Shown here one piece after another: positions 1 through 10,330 of a stretch of DNA of 64,000 nucleotides. How positions within the stretch are numbered: the first letter of the stretch is position 1; each line of letters starts with the position of its first letter. Source of the DNA: Hevea brasiliensis (lineage: Eukaryota > Streptophyta > Magnoliopsida > Malpighiales > Euphorbiaceae); NCBI RefSeq assembly GCF_030052815.1, contig NC_079505.1, positions 18,317,421 to 18,381,420 of the forward strand, in the 5' to 3' direction. A program made the position numbers and the translations under genes. Below the pieces are notes generated by a model. That model did no database searches. It had not been told where the DNA came from and saw only the letters and a list, made by a program, of their open reading frames with translations.

Positions 1-1212
1 TAATAACCATATATTCACACACAAATTCATGCTAATATGGGATGCCAAACATGGCATTTTGCTCAATGCTTCAAGGTTCCATTTCACACCTTAAATCTAA
101 ACACTACATGTACATATTTATGCACAAACTTACTCTAACTTTCATTTGAATCAATCAACCTTCATTTTCATTCATTAGAAGTAAAAATAACTCAAGCTCA
201 ACAAGGGTTCATGGCTGCCAAAAATAGACAAGTCCATTTCTCACTATTTCTTTTATTTCTCTTCACCAAAACACTCACCTCAACCTAAACACAAGCTTTA
301 CCAAAGCAAGGGAGGGATTTTGGACACTTACAACTTTTGATGCTTATCAAAACTTCACCAAATCTGGTTTTTCTTGTTGCCAATATCTTCCCCAAGGTAA
401 GTAGGCAAGCTTTAATGAAGGAAAGAAGTGGAAAGGATGGCTTGATCATGCACCCATGGAGATTGCATGTGGGGTGGCCATGGTGATTTCCATGGTGGAA
501 TTCATTACGGCAAAGTAAAATGGGCTGATGAAGAAGATGATGGTGAGTGCTATCTGCTGTCCCAAGGCTGTGATAAGGGTCCTAATATCCAAGTTAGTGG
601 AGCACTAACTTGGATTTTAATGTTAATTATTCAAAGTTTCATAAATTGGATTTTATCCCCCATTTCTTTCACTATTCTTATAATGTATCACATTTTAATT
701 TTTTCATGACATTTTCTAAGTATAATATCATTTATTTTTAATGGAGATTGAGGTCAAAAGGCAACACTCTGTGTCAAATGACCAAAATACCCCACTTCGA
801 TTTATATTCCTGATTTTTCGGTAACACCGATTTTTGTCTGTTTCTCGATTTTTCATTTTTCTTTGTACTAATTTATTAATTTTTCTTTGATATTTCTAGT
901 GTCAATTACATTTCAATAAATCTTTATTTATGTCTCAAAATTATATTCAGAGGGTTCCCCGCGGTCCTGGGGTTGGCAATGGCCTTCCTGGTGCGGTCAC
1001 CCATCGCTGTGGTGCCGACTCGTTTAACTTAGCATCATTTTCTCTCTTTCATTTTTGTTTGATTTTTCTTGTATTTTCTTTTTATTTATTTCATCATTAT
1101 ATGTCTGTTCACTATCACCGAAGTGTAGTTCCAGACATACTGACTTGCCTGGACTGTTATTTGACTACTGGAGCAATTGAACGTACAGAACACGTGCAAT
1201 GGGGATGTTACA
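1..1212 (-). repeat. LTR X, right end, inserted in the A1 3' LTR
   Basis: The segment ends in gatgttaca, the inverted TGTAACATC terminus shared by the chromovirus LTRs here. Just inside that end a run reading ttccagacat matches the same region of LTR B1 near 44133. Beyond 1212 the sequence is A1 LTR, which in the other A1 LTR continues leftward without a break (near 24085). X is therefore an insertion whose left part is outside the window. The first five bases after it, ttcag, are the expected target duplication. No coding region is seen. Solo LTR or full element cannot be decided. Confidence 0.6.
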
Positions 1213-3334
1213 TTCAGTATCATAATTTATCATAAATCCAAAAATAAATTCAAATCTACTTATACCTAGCTTTAATATCCTAAACTTAACATTCTTTAAA
1301 ATTTGTATTTCGGAGTTACTATTCATGATACTATTCAAGTCAATTTGTTAACTTTCTAATGCTTAATAGGTATGGGAATTCTAATTTCACCCACATACCA
1401 CATTTTGGTTACCTAATTTATTGGTTTTAGTTGTTTTCTCAAATCTTAAGTCTTTTAGGCACAAATTTCAAATTTTCAGTTTTGGTATCCTGTTTTATAC
1501 TGTTCCATTGGTCATGTTGTTGTTAGAATTTAGCTAAGTTTTTTCATAGAAGTTGTTCCTTATTGTCTTAACTTTATTTCTCTTTTTGAATCACTCCATT
1601 TAGAGTTTTGTAGCTCAAGTTATAGCTATTTGAACATGGCTGGCCGGATTAGTCTAATCAAGATTTTTTGGGCACTAATTTGGTTCTGGCAGTTTTAGGT
1701 CACTACCTTTGGGTGGCTAAATGACTTGGTTAAGGGCATAATTTGGGTTTGTGTTGTTCATGAAAGTTGTAGTACTATGTCTCAGCTTTCTACTGGTAAA
1801 TTTCAGGTCATTTGGACCTGTCTAGCCCAAGTTATGGCCAAATGAATAAACACTGTTTATTTGGTCATTTTTGTATAGGACAGTGTACCCAATTCCAGAT
1901 TTGGCCAATTTGTTTACTATGCTATAGTCACTTTTTGGGCATGATTCCTAAATGAAAAATGTGCCATTTTGTGTCTAGTTTCATTCCCAATTGGCCTCAC
2001 ACCAATTGGGTTGGTAAATTTTTAGTTTTGGTCCCTAAAAGGGAGCTTGGTCATGCTACTTGCAGAATGACCATAAGCAATCCGAATTTAAACCTAATTC
2101 TAACACTTCCTACACACAACAATTGCTCATACATGACCATTTTTCAACTCAAACAAGGTCAAACACATCATTTGGCTAATTCTTACATTTTTATCTCCCA
2201 AACCCTAGGTGCCAAATCCTAACTTTCATGCTTAGCTCAATTGATGAAATCTAAATGCATAATTAATACATTTACACTCTTTTGCACTTAACTACTTCAT
2301 TTGCATCAAAATCATTCATTCTCAAACCTAAACCCTAGCTGGCCAAAATTTATGTTTGGTCCCTCAACCATGTTTTCTTTTGATTTTAAGGATGAAATCT
2401 AAGTTAAAGTAACTCAAAACATGTATTTTAAACATTAAATTTTAATTTAATTTCTTACCTCAACTTGAAGTTCCTCTTCCTCAATTCCTTCCTTTTCCTC
2501 TTTTCTTTTCTTGCTGAAGCTTCTTCTCAAGTGAAGTTAATAAGGTTTAATGGGGATTTTTGGGGACAAAGTGAGGTTTTGAAAGCTTTGATCAAGCTTC
2601 CATGGGAGTTGTTTTAATAGTGAAGTGAGGGGGAGAGAGAGAGCCGGCTGGTTTGGGAGGAAGATGGAATTGTTTTCTTTTTTTATGTCATTTTAGTGTT
2701 TTATTTTATGTATTTGAATTGATCAAAAATTGTAGGAATTTAAAAATAATTTTGACATCATGGTGATGTCATCCAAGTGATGTAAACAACCTTTTTTCTT
2801 TTTCTTTTTTTTTTTCATTTACTTTTCCTTAGTTCTTTAATTTAATTCTTAATCCCAAAATTTTCTTTTCTCTGATTTTATTGGACAGTTAGGTCAGGAG
2901 TCAGCTCTAGGAGTGAATTGACCAAATTGTCCCTCGTCGGTTCGACCCGATTTGTAAGTAATTCAATATTTCTTCCAGAGTCCTGACCTAATTATTTGGC
3001 TTGTTTAACCATTCTTTTCTGTGATTTTCTCTTTTCTACTGTGTTTGCAATAGTCCTAAGGACCGCGACGTCATATTTTACGATTCGAAATTTGAGTTTA
3101 AATCAACCTCGCAGTCTTTCCCGAGAAGGTCAACATCGCTGTGACTCTCGACTTATTTAACCTCTTATGTTCTATGTTTCTTATTTATACTTAACTAATT
3201 GACAATTACTAATTATTTATTTTTAGGGCTTATCTAGTTGTCTTAGATGTGATTCTAATCCCCTTAATTATCCGGACTGACACCGATCACCGGAACAGTG
3301 AAATATACCAGGCTATACAAATAAGGGTGTTACA
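1213..3334 (-). repeat. A1 3' LTR (right part)
   Basis: This stretch is collinear with the A1 5' LTR pieces at 24085-24754, 28866-30206 and 42394-42459. It ends in gggtgttaca, immediately followed by the polypurine tract. The 5'-LTR insertions C2 and A2 are absent here: the uninterrupted sites lie near 1931-1942 and 3260-3275. This copy therefore serves as an in-window empty site for both. It contains the degenerate units with phrases such as tagctcaagttatagc that recur in all the long LTRs. There is no gene in it. Confidence 0.85.
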
Positions 3335-3350
3335 ATTCTCCCCCCCTTAA
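3335..3350 (-). other. Polypurine tract of A1
   Basis: On the minus strand the tract reads as a G-rich purine run (aaggggggagaat) directly before the 3' LTR start TGTAACACCC. It would prime plus-strand DNA synthesis. The same tract is found in A2 at 33889-33904. Confidence 0.75.
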
Positions 3351-3382
3351 AATAAATTTCGTCTCAAAATTTTTACCTGGTA

Positions 3383-5037
3383 TCAATTTCTGAATAGTTG
3401 TGGGTGCTGTCTCCTCATATCCTCCTCTCGTTCCCAAGTAGCTTCTGGGCCCGAATGATGGTTCCACAACACTTTCACTAACGGTAACTGCTTATTCCTA
3501 AGCTGCTTCACCTCATAAGCCAGAATCTCTATGGGTTCTTCCTCATATGTGAGGTCTAGATTCACTTTAATTTCTTCCACTGGTAGTACATGAGATGGGT
3601 TTTATCTATACCTTCTCAACATAGATACATGGAAGATATTATGTATCTTCTCTAACTCTGGAGGTAGTGCCAAACGATATGCCAAAGGACCCACTCTCTC
3701 CAGAACCTCACATGGCCCAATGAAACGAGGACTCAGTTTCCCCTTCCTGTTGAATCTCATAATTCTCTTCCAAGGGAAAACCTTGAGGTATAATTTCTCA
3801 CCTACTACATACTCAATATCCCTTCTCTTTAAATCAATATAAGACTTCTGACGATCTGATGCAGCTTTGAGTCTATCTCTGATCACCCTGATCTTCTCCT
3901 CGGTCTACTGAATAATTTCGGGTCCAATCATCTTCCTTTCACCTACTTCATTCCAACATAGGGGAGTTCTGCACTTTCTGCCATATAAAGCTTCATATGG
4001 AGGAATCCCAATGCTTGATTGGTAGTTGTTATTGTAAGCAAACTCAATTAAAGGCAAGTGTGTGTCCCAACTACCCTCAAATTCAATCACACAAGCTCGT
4101 AGCATGTCCTCCAAGATCTAAATTACTCTCTCAGATTGGCCATCTGTCTGTGGGTGGAATGCCGTACAGAAGTTCAATCTAGTTCCTAGGGCTCTCTGAA
4201 GACTACCCCAGAATCTAGAAGTGAACCTAGGATCTCTGTCTGATATGATGGATACTGGCACTCCATGAAGTCTTACTATCTCATCAATGTACAACTTGGC
4301 CAATCTTTCTAAACTGTAGTCCATCCGGACAGGCAGAAAATGAGCAGACTTAGTTGGTCTATCAACAATGACTCAAACTACATCACGACTCTTATGTGTC
4401 CTCGGAAGTCCCATCACAAAATCCATTGTTATTCTCTCTCATTTCCATTCTGGTACTGGTAGTGGATGTAACAAACCAGCTAGTACTTGATGCTCTGCCT
4501 TTACTTGCGGACAAGTTAGGCATTTGAAAACAAATTCTGCCACATCTCTTTTCACACCCATCCACCAGTAATGCTCCTTTAGCCCCCTATACATTTTTGT
4601 GCCACCAGGGTGCATGGCAAAAGGAGACTCATGTGCTTCCTTCAAAATGATCTTCCTCAAATCAACATCATTAAGAACGCACATTCTGCCCTGGTGAAGC
4701 AGTAGACCGTCATCTCTTACTAAGAAATCAGGCTTCTTCCCCTTTCTGATTTCTTCTAATAGCTTCTGATACTTCTGATCATTCTGAGCAGCCATTCTGA
4801 TCTGATCATTCAACACTGGTTGTACATGCCATGCAACTGTTGTCTGCCCCTCATCATTAATCTCTAAGCTGGCATGCAATGATCTTAACTCATGTACCAT
4901 AGACAAAGGAGAAACTCTGAGATTTGCCATAGTCTTGCAACTTAAGGCGTTAGCCACCACATTAGCTTTCCCTGGCTGATGGTCTATTAGACAATCATAG
5001 TCTTTTATCAACTCTAATCATCTCCTCTGTCTCAATT
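3383..5037 (-). pseudogene. A1 integrase and chromodomain, broken
   Basis: The segment runs minus-strand from the zinc-binding N-terminus ([11 protein letters not shown] then CLTCPQVKAEH, about 4500-4640), through the catalytic core (IISDRDPRF near 4240 and [10 protein letters not shown] near 4140), to the C-terminal domain and a chromodomain-like end (EILAYEVKQLRN, VLWNHHSGPEATWE, 3390-3530). It would insert cDNA, and the chromodomain would direct it to chromatin. The frame is constant from about 5020 to 3383 but is cut by stops at 5018-5020, 4439-4441, 4118-4120, 3905-3907 and 3602-3604. Against A2, four of these five are C:G to T:A changes; the one at 3602 is not. A one-base deletion just upstream (5021-5040) separates it from RNase H. 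Confidence 0.85.
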
Positions 5038-5391
5038 CAATTCCTTTTGAGTGCCCAAATACTTCAAACTCTTATGATCTATGTAGATGTAACACTTTTC
5101 CCCATACAAATAGTGTCTCCAGATCTTAAGAGCGAACACAATAGCTGCAAGCTTCAAGTCATGTGTCAGATAATTCCTCTCATGTGATTTTAGCTGGCGT
5201 GATGCATAGGCAATGACATTCCGATCTTGCATCAGTACACAACCTAACCCATTATGAGAAGTATCACTATGTACTGTGTATTCTTTACCTGGGGTAGGTA
5301 AAGTCAGGACTGGAGCCTCAGTCAAACAACTCTTCAATTCATCAAAACTCTGTTGGCATTTATCCGTCCACTGAAATTTCACATCTTTTCA
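5032..5391 (-). pseudogene. A1 RNase H, broken
   Basis: The conserved stretch [17 protein letters not shown], then [16 protein letters not shown] and [21 protein letters not shown], then IDHKSLKYL, is the Ty3/gypsy RNase H. This domain degrades the RNA template during reverse transcription. It starts after a stop at 5389-5391 that separates it from RT. It ends in a one-base deletion near 5030, where A2 reads through into LRQRRW. Confidence 0.85.
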
Positions 5392-6282
5392 AAGTAATTT
5401 GGTTAATGGAGATGCTAATATGGAGAACCCTTTCACAAAACGGTGATAGTATGTAGCTAAACCCAGGAAACTGTAAATCTTTGTAATATTTCTGGGTGGC
5501 CTCCAATTAAGGATAGCTTTTACCTTACTTGGATTTACCTTAATGCTCTCTGTCGATACTATATGCCCCAAGAAGGATATTTCCTTCAGCCAAAATTCAC
5601 ACTTCGACAATTTGGCGTATAGCTGTTTCTCCCTCAAAGTCTGCAATACAATCTGCAGATGTCTATCATGCTCTTCTGCACTCCTTGAATAGACCAATAT
5701 ATCATCTATAAATACCACAACAAACTGGTCAAGGTATGGTCTGAAGATAGTGTTCATCAAATCCATAAAAGTAGCCGGAGCATTAGTTAACCCGAATGGC
5801 ATGACCAAGAACTCATAATGGCCATAGCGGGTTCTAAAGGCAGTTTTAGGAATACTTTGCTCTTGCACTTTCAGCTGATAATAACCTGACCTCAGGTCAA
5901 TTTTAGAGAACACAGCTGCACCCCTCAACTTATCAAAAAAGTCATCAATGCGGGGCAGTGTCACCTTATTCAACTGCCGATAGTCAATACATAAGCGGAG
6001 AGTGCCATCTTTCTTCTTAACAAACAACACTGGCACTTCCCAAGGTGACACACTAGGGCAGATAAAGCCTTTGTCAAGCAGCTCTTGCAACTGCACGTTC
6101 ATCTCTTTCAATTCTGCTGGTGCCATTCTATATGGTGTTATGGAGATTGGGTCCACACTAGGCATAACATCAATTTCAAACTGCACCTCTCTTTCTGGAG
6201 GTAATCCTGGCAATTCATCAGGAAATACATCCGGAAAGTCACATACTGTAGGGATGTCCCTCAGTGCTGGACTCCCCACTTA
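5389..6282 (-). pseudogene. A1 reverse transcriptase
   Basis: The 296-residue open stretch covers the Ty3/gypsy RT. It contains [16 protein letters not shown] at the start, [48 protein letters not shown], and the catalytic box [12 protein letters not shown]. Compared with A2 it lacks six residues before PRIDD, an in-frame loss after QLNKVT. It is separated from protease by a CAA to TAA stop at 6280-6282, where A2 still has Gln. The FIDD form of the catalytic box is also in A2, so it is a family trait and not decay. Confidence 0.9.
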
Positions 6283-6776
6283 GGTGTCTATCACATGTGC
6301 CAAGTATGCTTCACACCCCTTTCTGATCATCCTTCTGGCTAGTGTAGCCGAAATAATGTTTGATGATAGTAAATGCCTCTCCCTATGTATTACCATATCA
6401 CCGTACAGAGGGAGATCAAAAGTGACCGTCTTCAGTCTACAGTCAATTATGGCGTGATGCCTGGCTAACCAATCCATGCCCGAGATGATATCATAATCTC
6501 TGAAGTGCATTTCAATCAGATATGATAGAAAAACATGTCCTTGGATCACCAAAGGACAGTCTCTATAGATTCTGTTGACTCGAACCTCTTGTCCTAACAA
6601 ACTAGTTACTAGCACTTCAAAACCCATTTTGACACATGGAACAGCAAGTGAACTGATTATGCTAGCACTAACATATGAGTGGGTTGAACCCGGATCAAAC
6701 AACACAAATATTTCTTGATTAGAGATAGAGAATGTACCAGCTACAACATCAGAAGTCTCAGCCTCTTCTCACTGTC
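6280..6776 (-). pseudogene. A1 aspartic protease
   Basis: The retropepsin motif [12 protein letters not shown] is seen near 6670-6700, followed by the conserved [15 protein letters not shown] near 6450-6490. It would cut the Gag-Pol polyprotein. The same frame continues into RT beyond the stop at 6280-6282. The upstream link to gag is broken near 6770. Confidence 0.8.
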
Positions 6777-7969
6777 TCATCGTATAAACCCTAGCTGAAG
6801 TACTTCCTTGTGCTGACTGACCAACAGTACCCTCACTGCCCGAAGCATTGCCTCTTCCTCTGCCAACCGGTTGTGAACATCTGATAGCAGGACTCTGAAT
6901 AGATCCTTCTGCAGTAGTAGGAGCTGGACCAAATCTAGGGGCACTAGTGTAGTCTTTAGCAAGATGACCCTTACCTCCACAGTTAAAGCAAGCTCCTGTT
7001 GCCTAATAGCATTCTCTCCTGTGAATCTTGCTACAAGTCTCACAGGAGCGGGCAGGATATTAACCCCTGGTCGACTGCTAACCAGATCTAGGGGGTTTCT
7101 GTCTAGAGAATCTACCCCTTCTAAACCTTCCACCTCTACTTCTACTTGATCCCCCAAATTTCTTCTTCTTTCCAGAAGTACCACTGAGACTTTGTTCAAC
7201 TAATTTCTCTAATTTTTCAGCCTTCTCTGATTTTTCTTTTGCTGGGGTCGCTTCTGAGTCAATTCTTTCCAACTCAAGTGCCTGAGAGATGAGCTCAGAA
7301 AAGTTTCTGTGTCTGAATCCCGCTACTTGCATCCTCAAACTGGGCTTCAAACTAGTCTCAAATCTCTTGCACCTTTCCTTGTTGGTAGAAAGGAGACTCC
7401 CAGCATAGTGGCTTAAACGGGAGAACTCCCTCTCATATTCTGTCACTAATTTGTTGCCTTGCTTTAGACTCAGAAATTCTTGTAGTTTCTGATCCACATA
7501 TGCATCTGGGACGTATTTCTATCTGAACTCTCTGATGAAGTCATCCCAGGTCAGTACTGGTGGTTCAGCCAAGCTGTGGGGGATGGTCTTCCACCAATCA
7601 TAAGCATCCCCTTGCAGTAGCGATACTAAGTGCTCGAATTTTAGTTCATCTTGGCAGTGCAGCTTCTTGAACACTCTGTCCATTCTTTCAAACCATTGCT
7701 CTACCTCTAGTAGGTCTACTATACCCTTAAATTCCATGCCCCCATACTTCAATAACTTATCATATTGTCTGAATGGAGCTTGGGGTTGCACCACTGTAGT
7801 CTGGGGTGGAACTTGAGTAGGCATTCCCCCAGCAATTTGTTGAAACATTGCCGCCATATGCTGCGCGAACTGTGTAGGAAACTGCGACATTTGTGGGGTT
7901 GGTGCCACTGACCCACTAACATTTTGTAGAGCTGGGGCTTCCCCTTGTGCCTCAGCTTTAACAGATTGC
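6777..7969 (-). pseudogene. A1 gag, interrupted by the Tat element
   Basis: The capsid region is recognisable by comparison with A2: FKGIVDLLEVEQWFERMDRVF and CQDELKFEHLVSLLQGDAYDWW near 7580-7740, then MDQKLQEFLSLKQGNKLVTEYEREFSRLSHYAGSLL near 7370-7497. A CAG to TAG stop sits at 7519-7521. Downstream the zinc-knuckle region is frame-shifted. The first codons of gag lie on the far side of the Tat insertion at 22532-22557 (ATG at 22555-22557). Removing one copy of the attgc duplication restores continuity with the A2 gag N-terminus. Gag packages the RNA into virus-like particles. Confidence 0.8.
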
Positions 7970-8319
7970 TGTAGACCCTTATTTTGTGATGAGTATGTGC
8001 ATTGAGGCCGTGGGAAACCCGATGATGAAAAATTATATGACTGTAAGATATAATTGGAGGCATGGAACTGAATTATTAATTCCGTGGCATGATCTTGAAA
8101 AAATAAAAATAATAATAAAGTTTTGGGGAAATTAATTTAATTAAATTTAAATAAAATTTTGTTTTGTTTAAATTTAATATGGGTAGTTCTTAAATGGATC
8201 TAATTAAGTTTAATTGGGCTCTATGGGCCTAAGAAAGCCTAGTTAGGAATTTTAAATAGGACCCATTTAATTATTTTCTAAAAATTAAAATAACAAATAT
8301 TTCTCTCCTCCTTGGCTCC

Positions 8320-8630
8320 ACTCTCTTCCTCACTCCCTATTGGTGTCACCCCCTTTCCCTCTCTTTCTATTGGTTGGAACACCTCACCCATATTTCAGTC
8401 TCATCCAAATTCATCAATCCTAGTCATTTAAGTTATCTGAACCTTATCACCTTAAGACTCCAAATCCTACCACACCTCTTCCTCACTCCCTATTGGTGCC
8501 TTCCATTTTTTTCTGTCTTCCTATTGGTTAAAACACCTCACCCATATCCCAGTCTTATTCAAATTCTGCAATCGTAGTTGTTTAAGTCATCTAAAATTTA
8601 TCATCCTAGGACTCCAAACCCTATCACACC
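8320..8630 (+). promoter_or_regulatory. Duplicated CCAAT-type module upstream of the LTR TATA box
   Basis: Two degenerate units about 153 bp apart each carry two attgg (inverted CCAAT) boxes, at 8339, 8369, 8492 and 8523. Each also shares the text ctcacccatat and gactccaaa. The pair ends just before the TATA box at 8646. The same duplication is present in the right LTR (about 20525-20850). An upstream activating role is inferred from position only. Confidence 0.5.
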
Positions 8631-8645
8631 TCTCTCCCAAAACCC

Positions 8646-8653
8646 TATAAATA
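8646..8653 (+). promoter_or_regulatory. TATA box of the Tat LTR
   Basis: TATAAATA stands directly upstream of a purine-rich leader, in the expected place for the LTR promoter. The copy in the right LTR is at 20852-20859. Confidence 0.65.
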
Positions 8654-10311
8654 CCCCACTGATAAAAAATAAAAAAGGAGGAAAAGAAGAAAAAAGAGAG
8701 GGGAAAAAGAGAAAGAAAAAAAAAAGAAAAGAAAAAAAAGGAGGGAAAAAGAAAAAAAAAAGGAGAAAAGAAAAAGATGATGGGAGGAAAGAGGAAGAGA
8801 AAATTCAGAGCTATAAGAAATTTAGAGATATTTAAGACTCTTTGAGTTCTTCCTTATTTTTTTTTTCTTCAAGAAGATTTTCATACAAGATTTCTGGAAG
8901 GTCAGTTTTTATTGTTTTCTTTTCAAGATCTATGCCACGCAATATTTTAATTCTATGCTCTTTGTCTTCAATTTATTTTATATGTTCATATAGATCATGT
9001 AATCATGTTTAATTTGAGGGGGATACACAACTCTGCACATGTTTAGTTTATGTCTCTCGTACTTTTATTATTTTTCTTTATTTTCTTTACTTTTTATTAC
9101 AAACAAAATTGGTAAGTAGCCCTAAGGTAAGTACCAAAGAGGGCATTCTTGTGAGCTTATATGGAGCTAAACGGGAGTAAGCCAGGGATATCATTGCCAT
9201 ACTAGAAGAGAAGACCCTTTTTTAAGGGTAGCTTGCCCCAATGGCAACTGCATTTACCAACAAGTAAGTAGCTCTAAACTTCTCGAATAACCATTGGCAT
9301 GAAATTGTAGTAATAATAGAACTTTCATTTGGTAAATTAAAATTAACTTTGTTTTTAATTTAACTGACTTTTGCATGTAATTAATTTAAATAAATACTTT
9401 GTAAATTAAAATTAATCTTGTTTGTAAATTAAACTAATATTGGCATGTAAAATAAATTTAATTTAATACTTGGTAATTGTAAAATAAATTTGCATTTTAG
9501 AAATCTTTATTAGGTTGTGATTGTTTGGGACTTATGTGATATTAGAATAAATTACACATGTACATAATTAACTTAGTTCAATTATCCTTAGGGTAACTTG
9601 GTGAAAAATAATTATGTATCTAAAAAACAAGCATACGGTAATTTGAAATTGAAGTTGTTTGTAAATTAAATTACCCAAAATAAATTAATATTAGTCATCC
9701 GTAAATATCATTTAAATAATTAGCAACCCCATAGATAGGAATTACTTGTGCATGAAAATTGTGTGTAAACAACAACCCTTTTTGTGAATTACTTGCGTGT
9801 GTAGGATTAGAATTGCATTTTTTAGGATAAAGTTTAATAAAGGAATAATAAACAAGACTTCTAGTAACATTAGTAGAGGGACTGCACTCAATTAACGAGG
9901 TTAGACCAGGCGTAAGGGGTGCCTAACACCTTCCCCTTACGCACCCACTATCCCGAACCTAGACATTGGGCTATGGTAATGACGGTTTTGGAAACTCCGC
10001 AAGGAGTAAGTTGCCATCCATGACCCTCGAAAGAAACATCAATATGTCGGTTATTACCCGGGTGACGACTCCTGTCTATCTATGCTTTCGTGACATAAAT
10101 CTTTAGTACCGTGGTAGTGTTATGGGAAGACAGTACTTATTAGTGATTTAATTCTATTAGGATTGTATGAAGTGCATGTCTAGGAAATGCTGTCTAAGGA
10201 GGTGGTACTTAAGTGAGACCATTGTGACTCCACCATCTTTCCTGGGCATTACCTGGTGCATTTTATATAATTCTAATGGATGATATTTCGCCTCATGCCC
10301 CCCTCCTACAG

Positions 10312-10330
10312 TTTGGTGACTCCACTGGGG
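10312..10330 (+). other. Primer binding site of the Tat element
   Basis: The sequence tttggtgactccactgggg begins two bases after the LTR end, where a tRNA primer should pair. It is not the iMet type used by A1 and A2. I recall tRNA-Arg being reported for Ogre-like elements, but I could not check the match. Confidence 0.6.

Larger units (their letters stand above)
7970..10310 (+). repeat. Tat element 5' LTR
   Basis: The LTR begins tgtagacccttattttg and ends cccctcctaca (2341 bp). It is collinear with 20176-22526. It contains a duplicated promoter-proximal module, a TATA box, a long purine stretch (8670-8800) and AT-rich downstream sequence. A short patch around 9606-9690 differs markedly from the partner LTR. 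Confidence 0.9.

Noticed and set aside
930..1235. 101-codon ORF near the window start
   Set aside because: It runs across the end of LTR X into the A1 LTR, so it spans two elements. The composition is noncoding.
8578..8835. Lys/Glu-rich 85-codon ORF, and its partner at 20784-20990
   Set aside because: It is the purine-rich leader of the Tat LTR downstream of the TATA box, present in both LTRs. It has no domain and is low-complexity.
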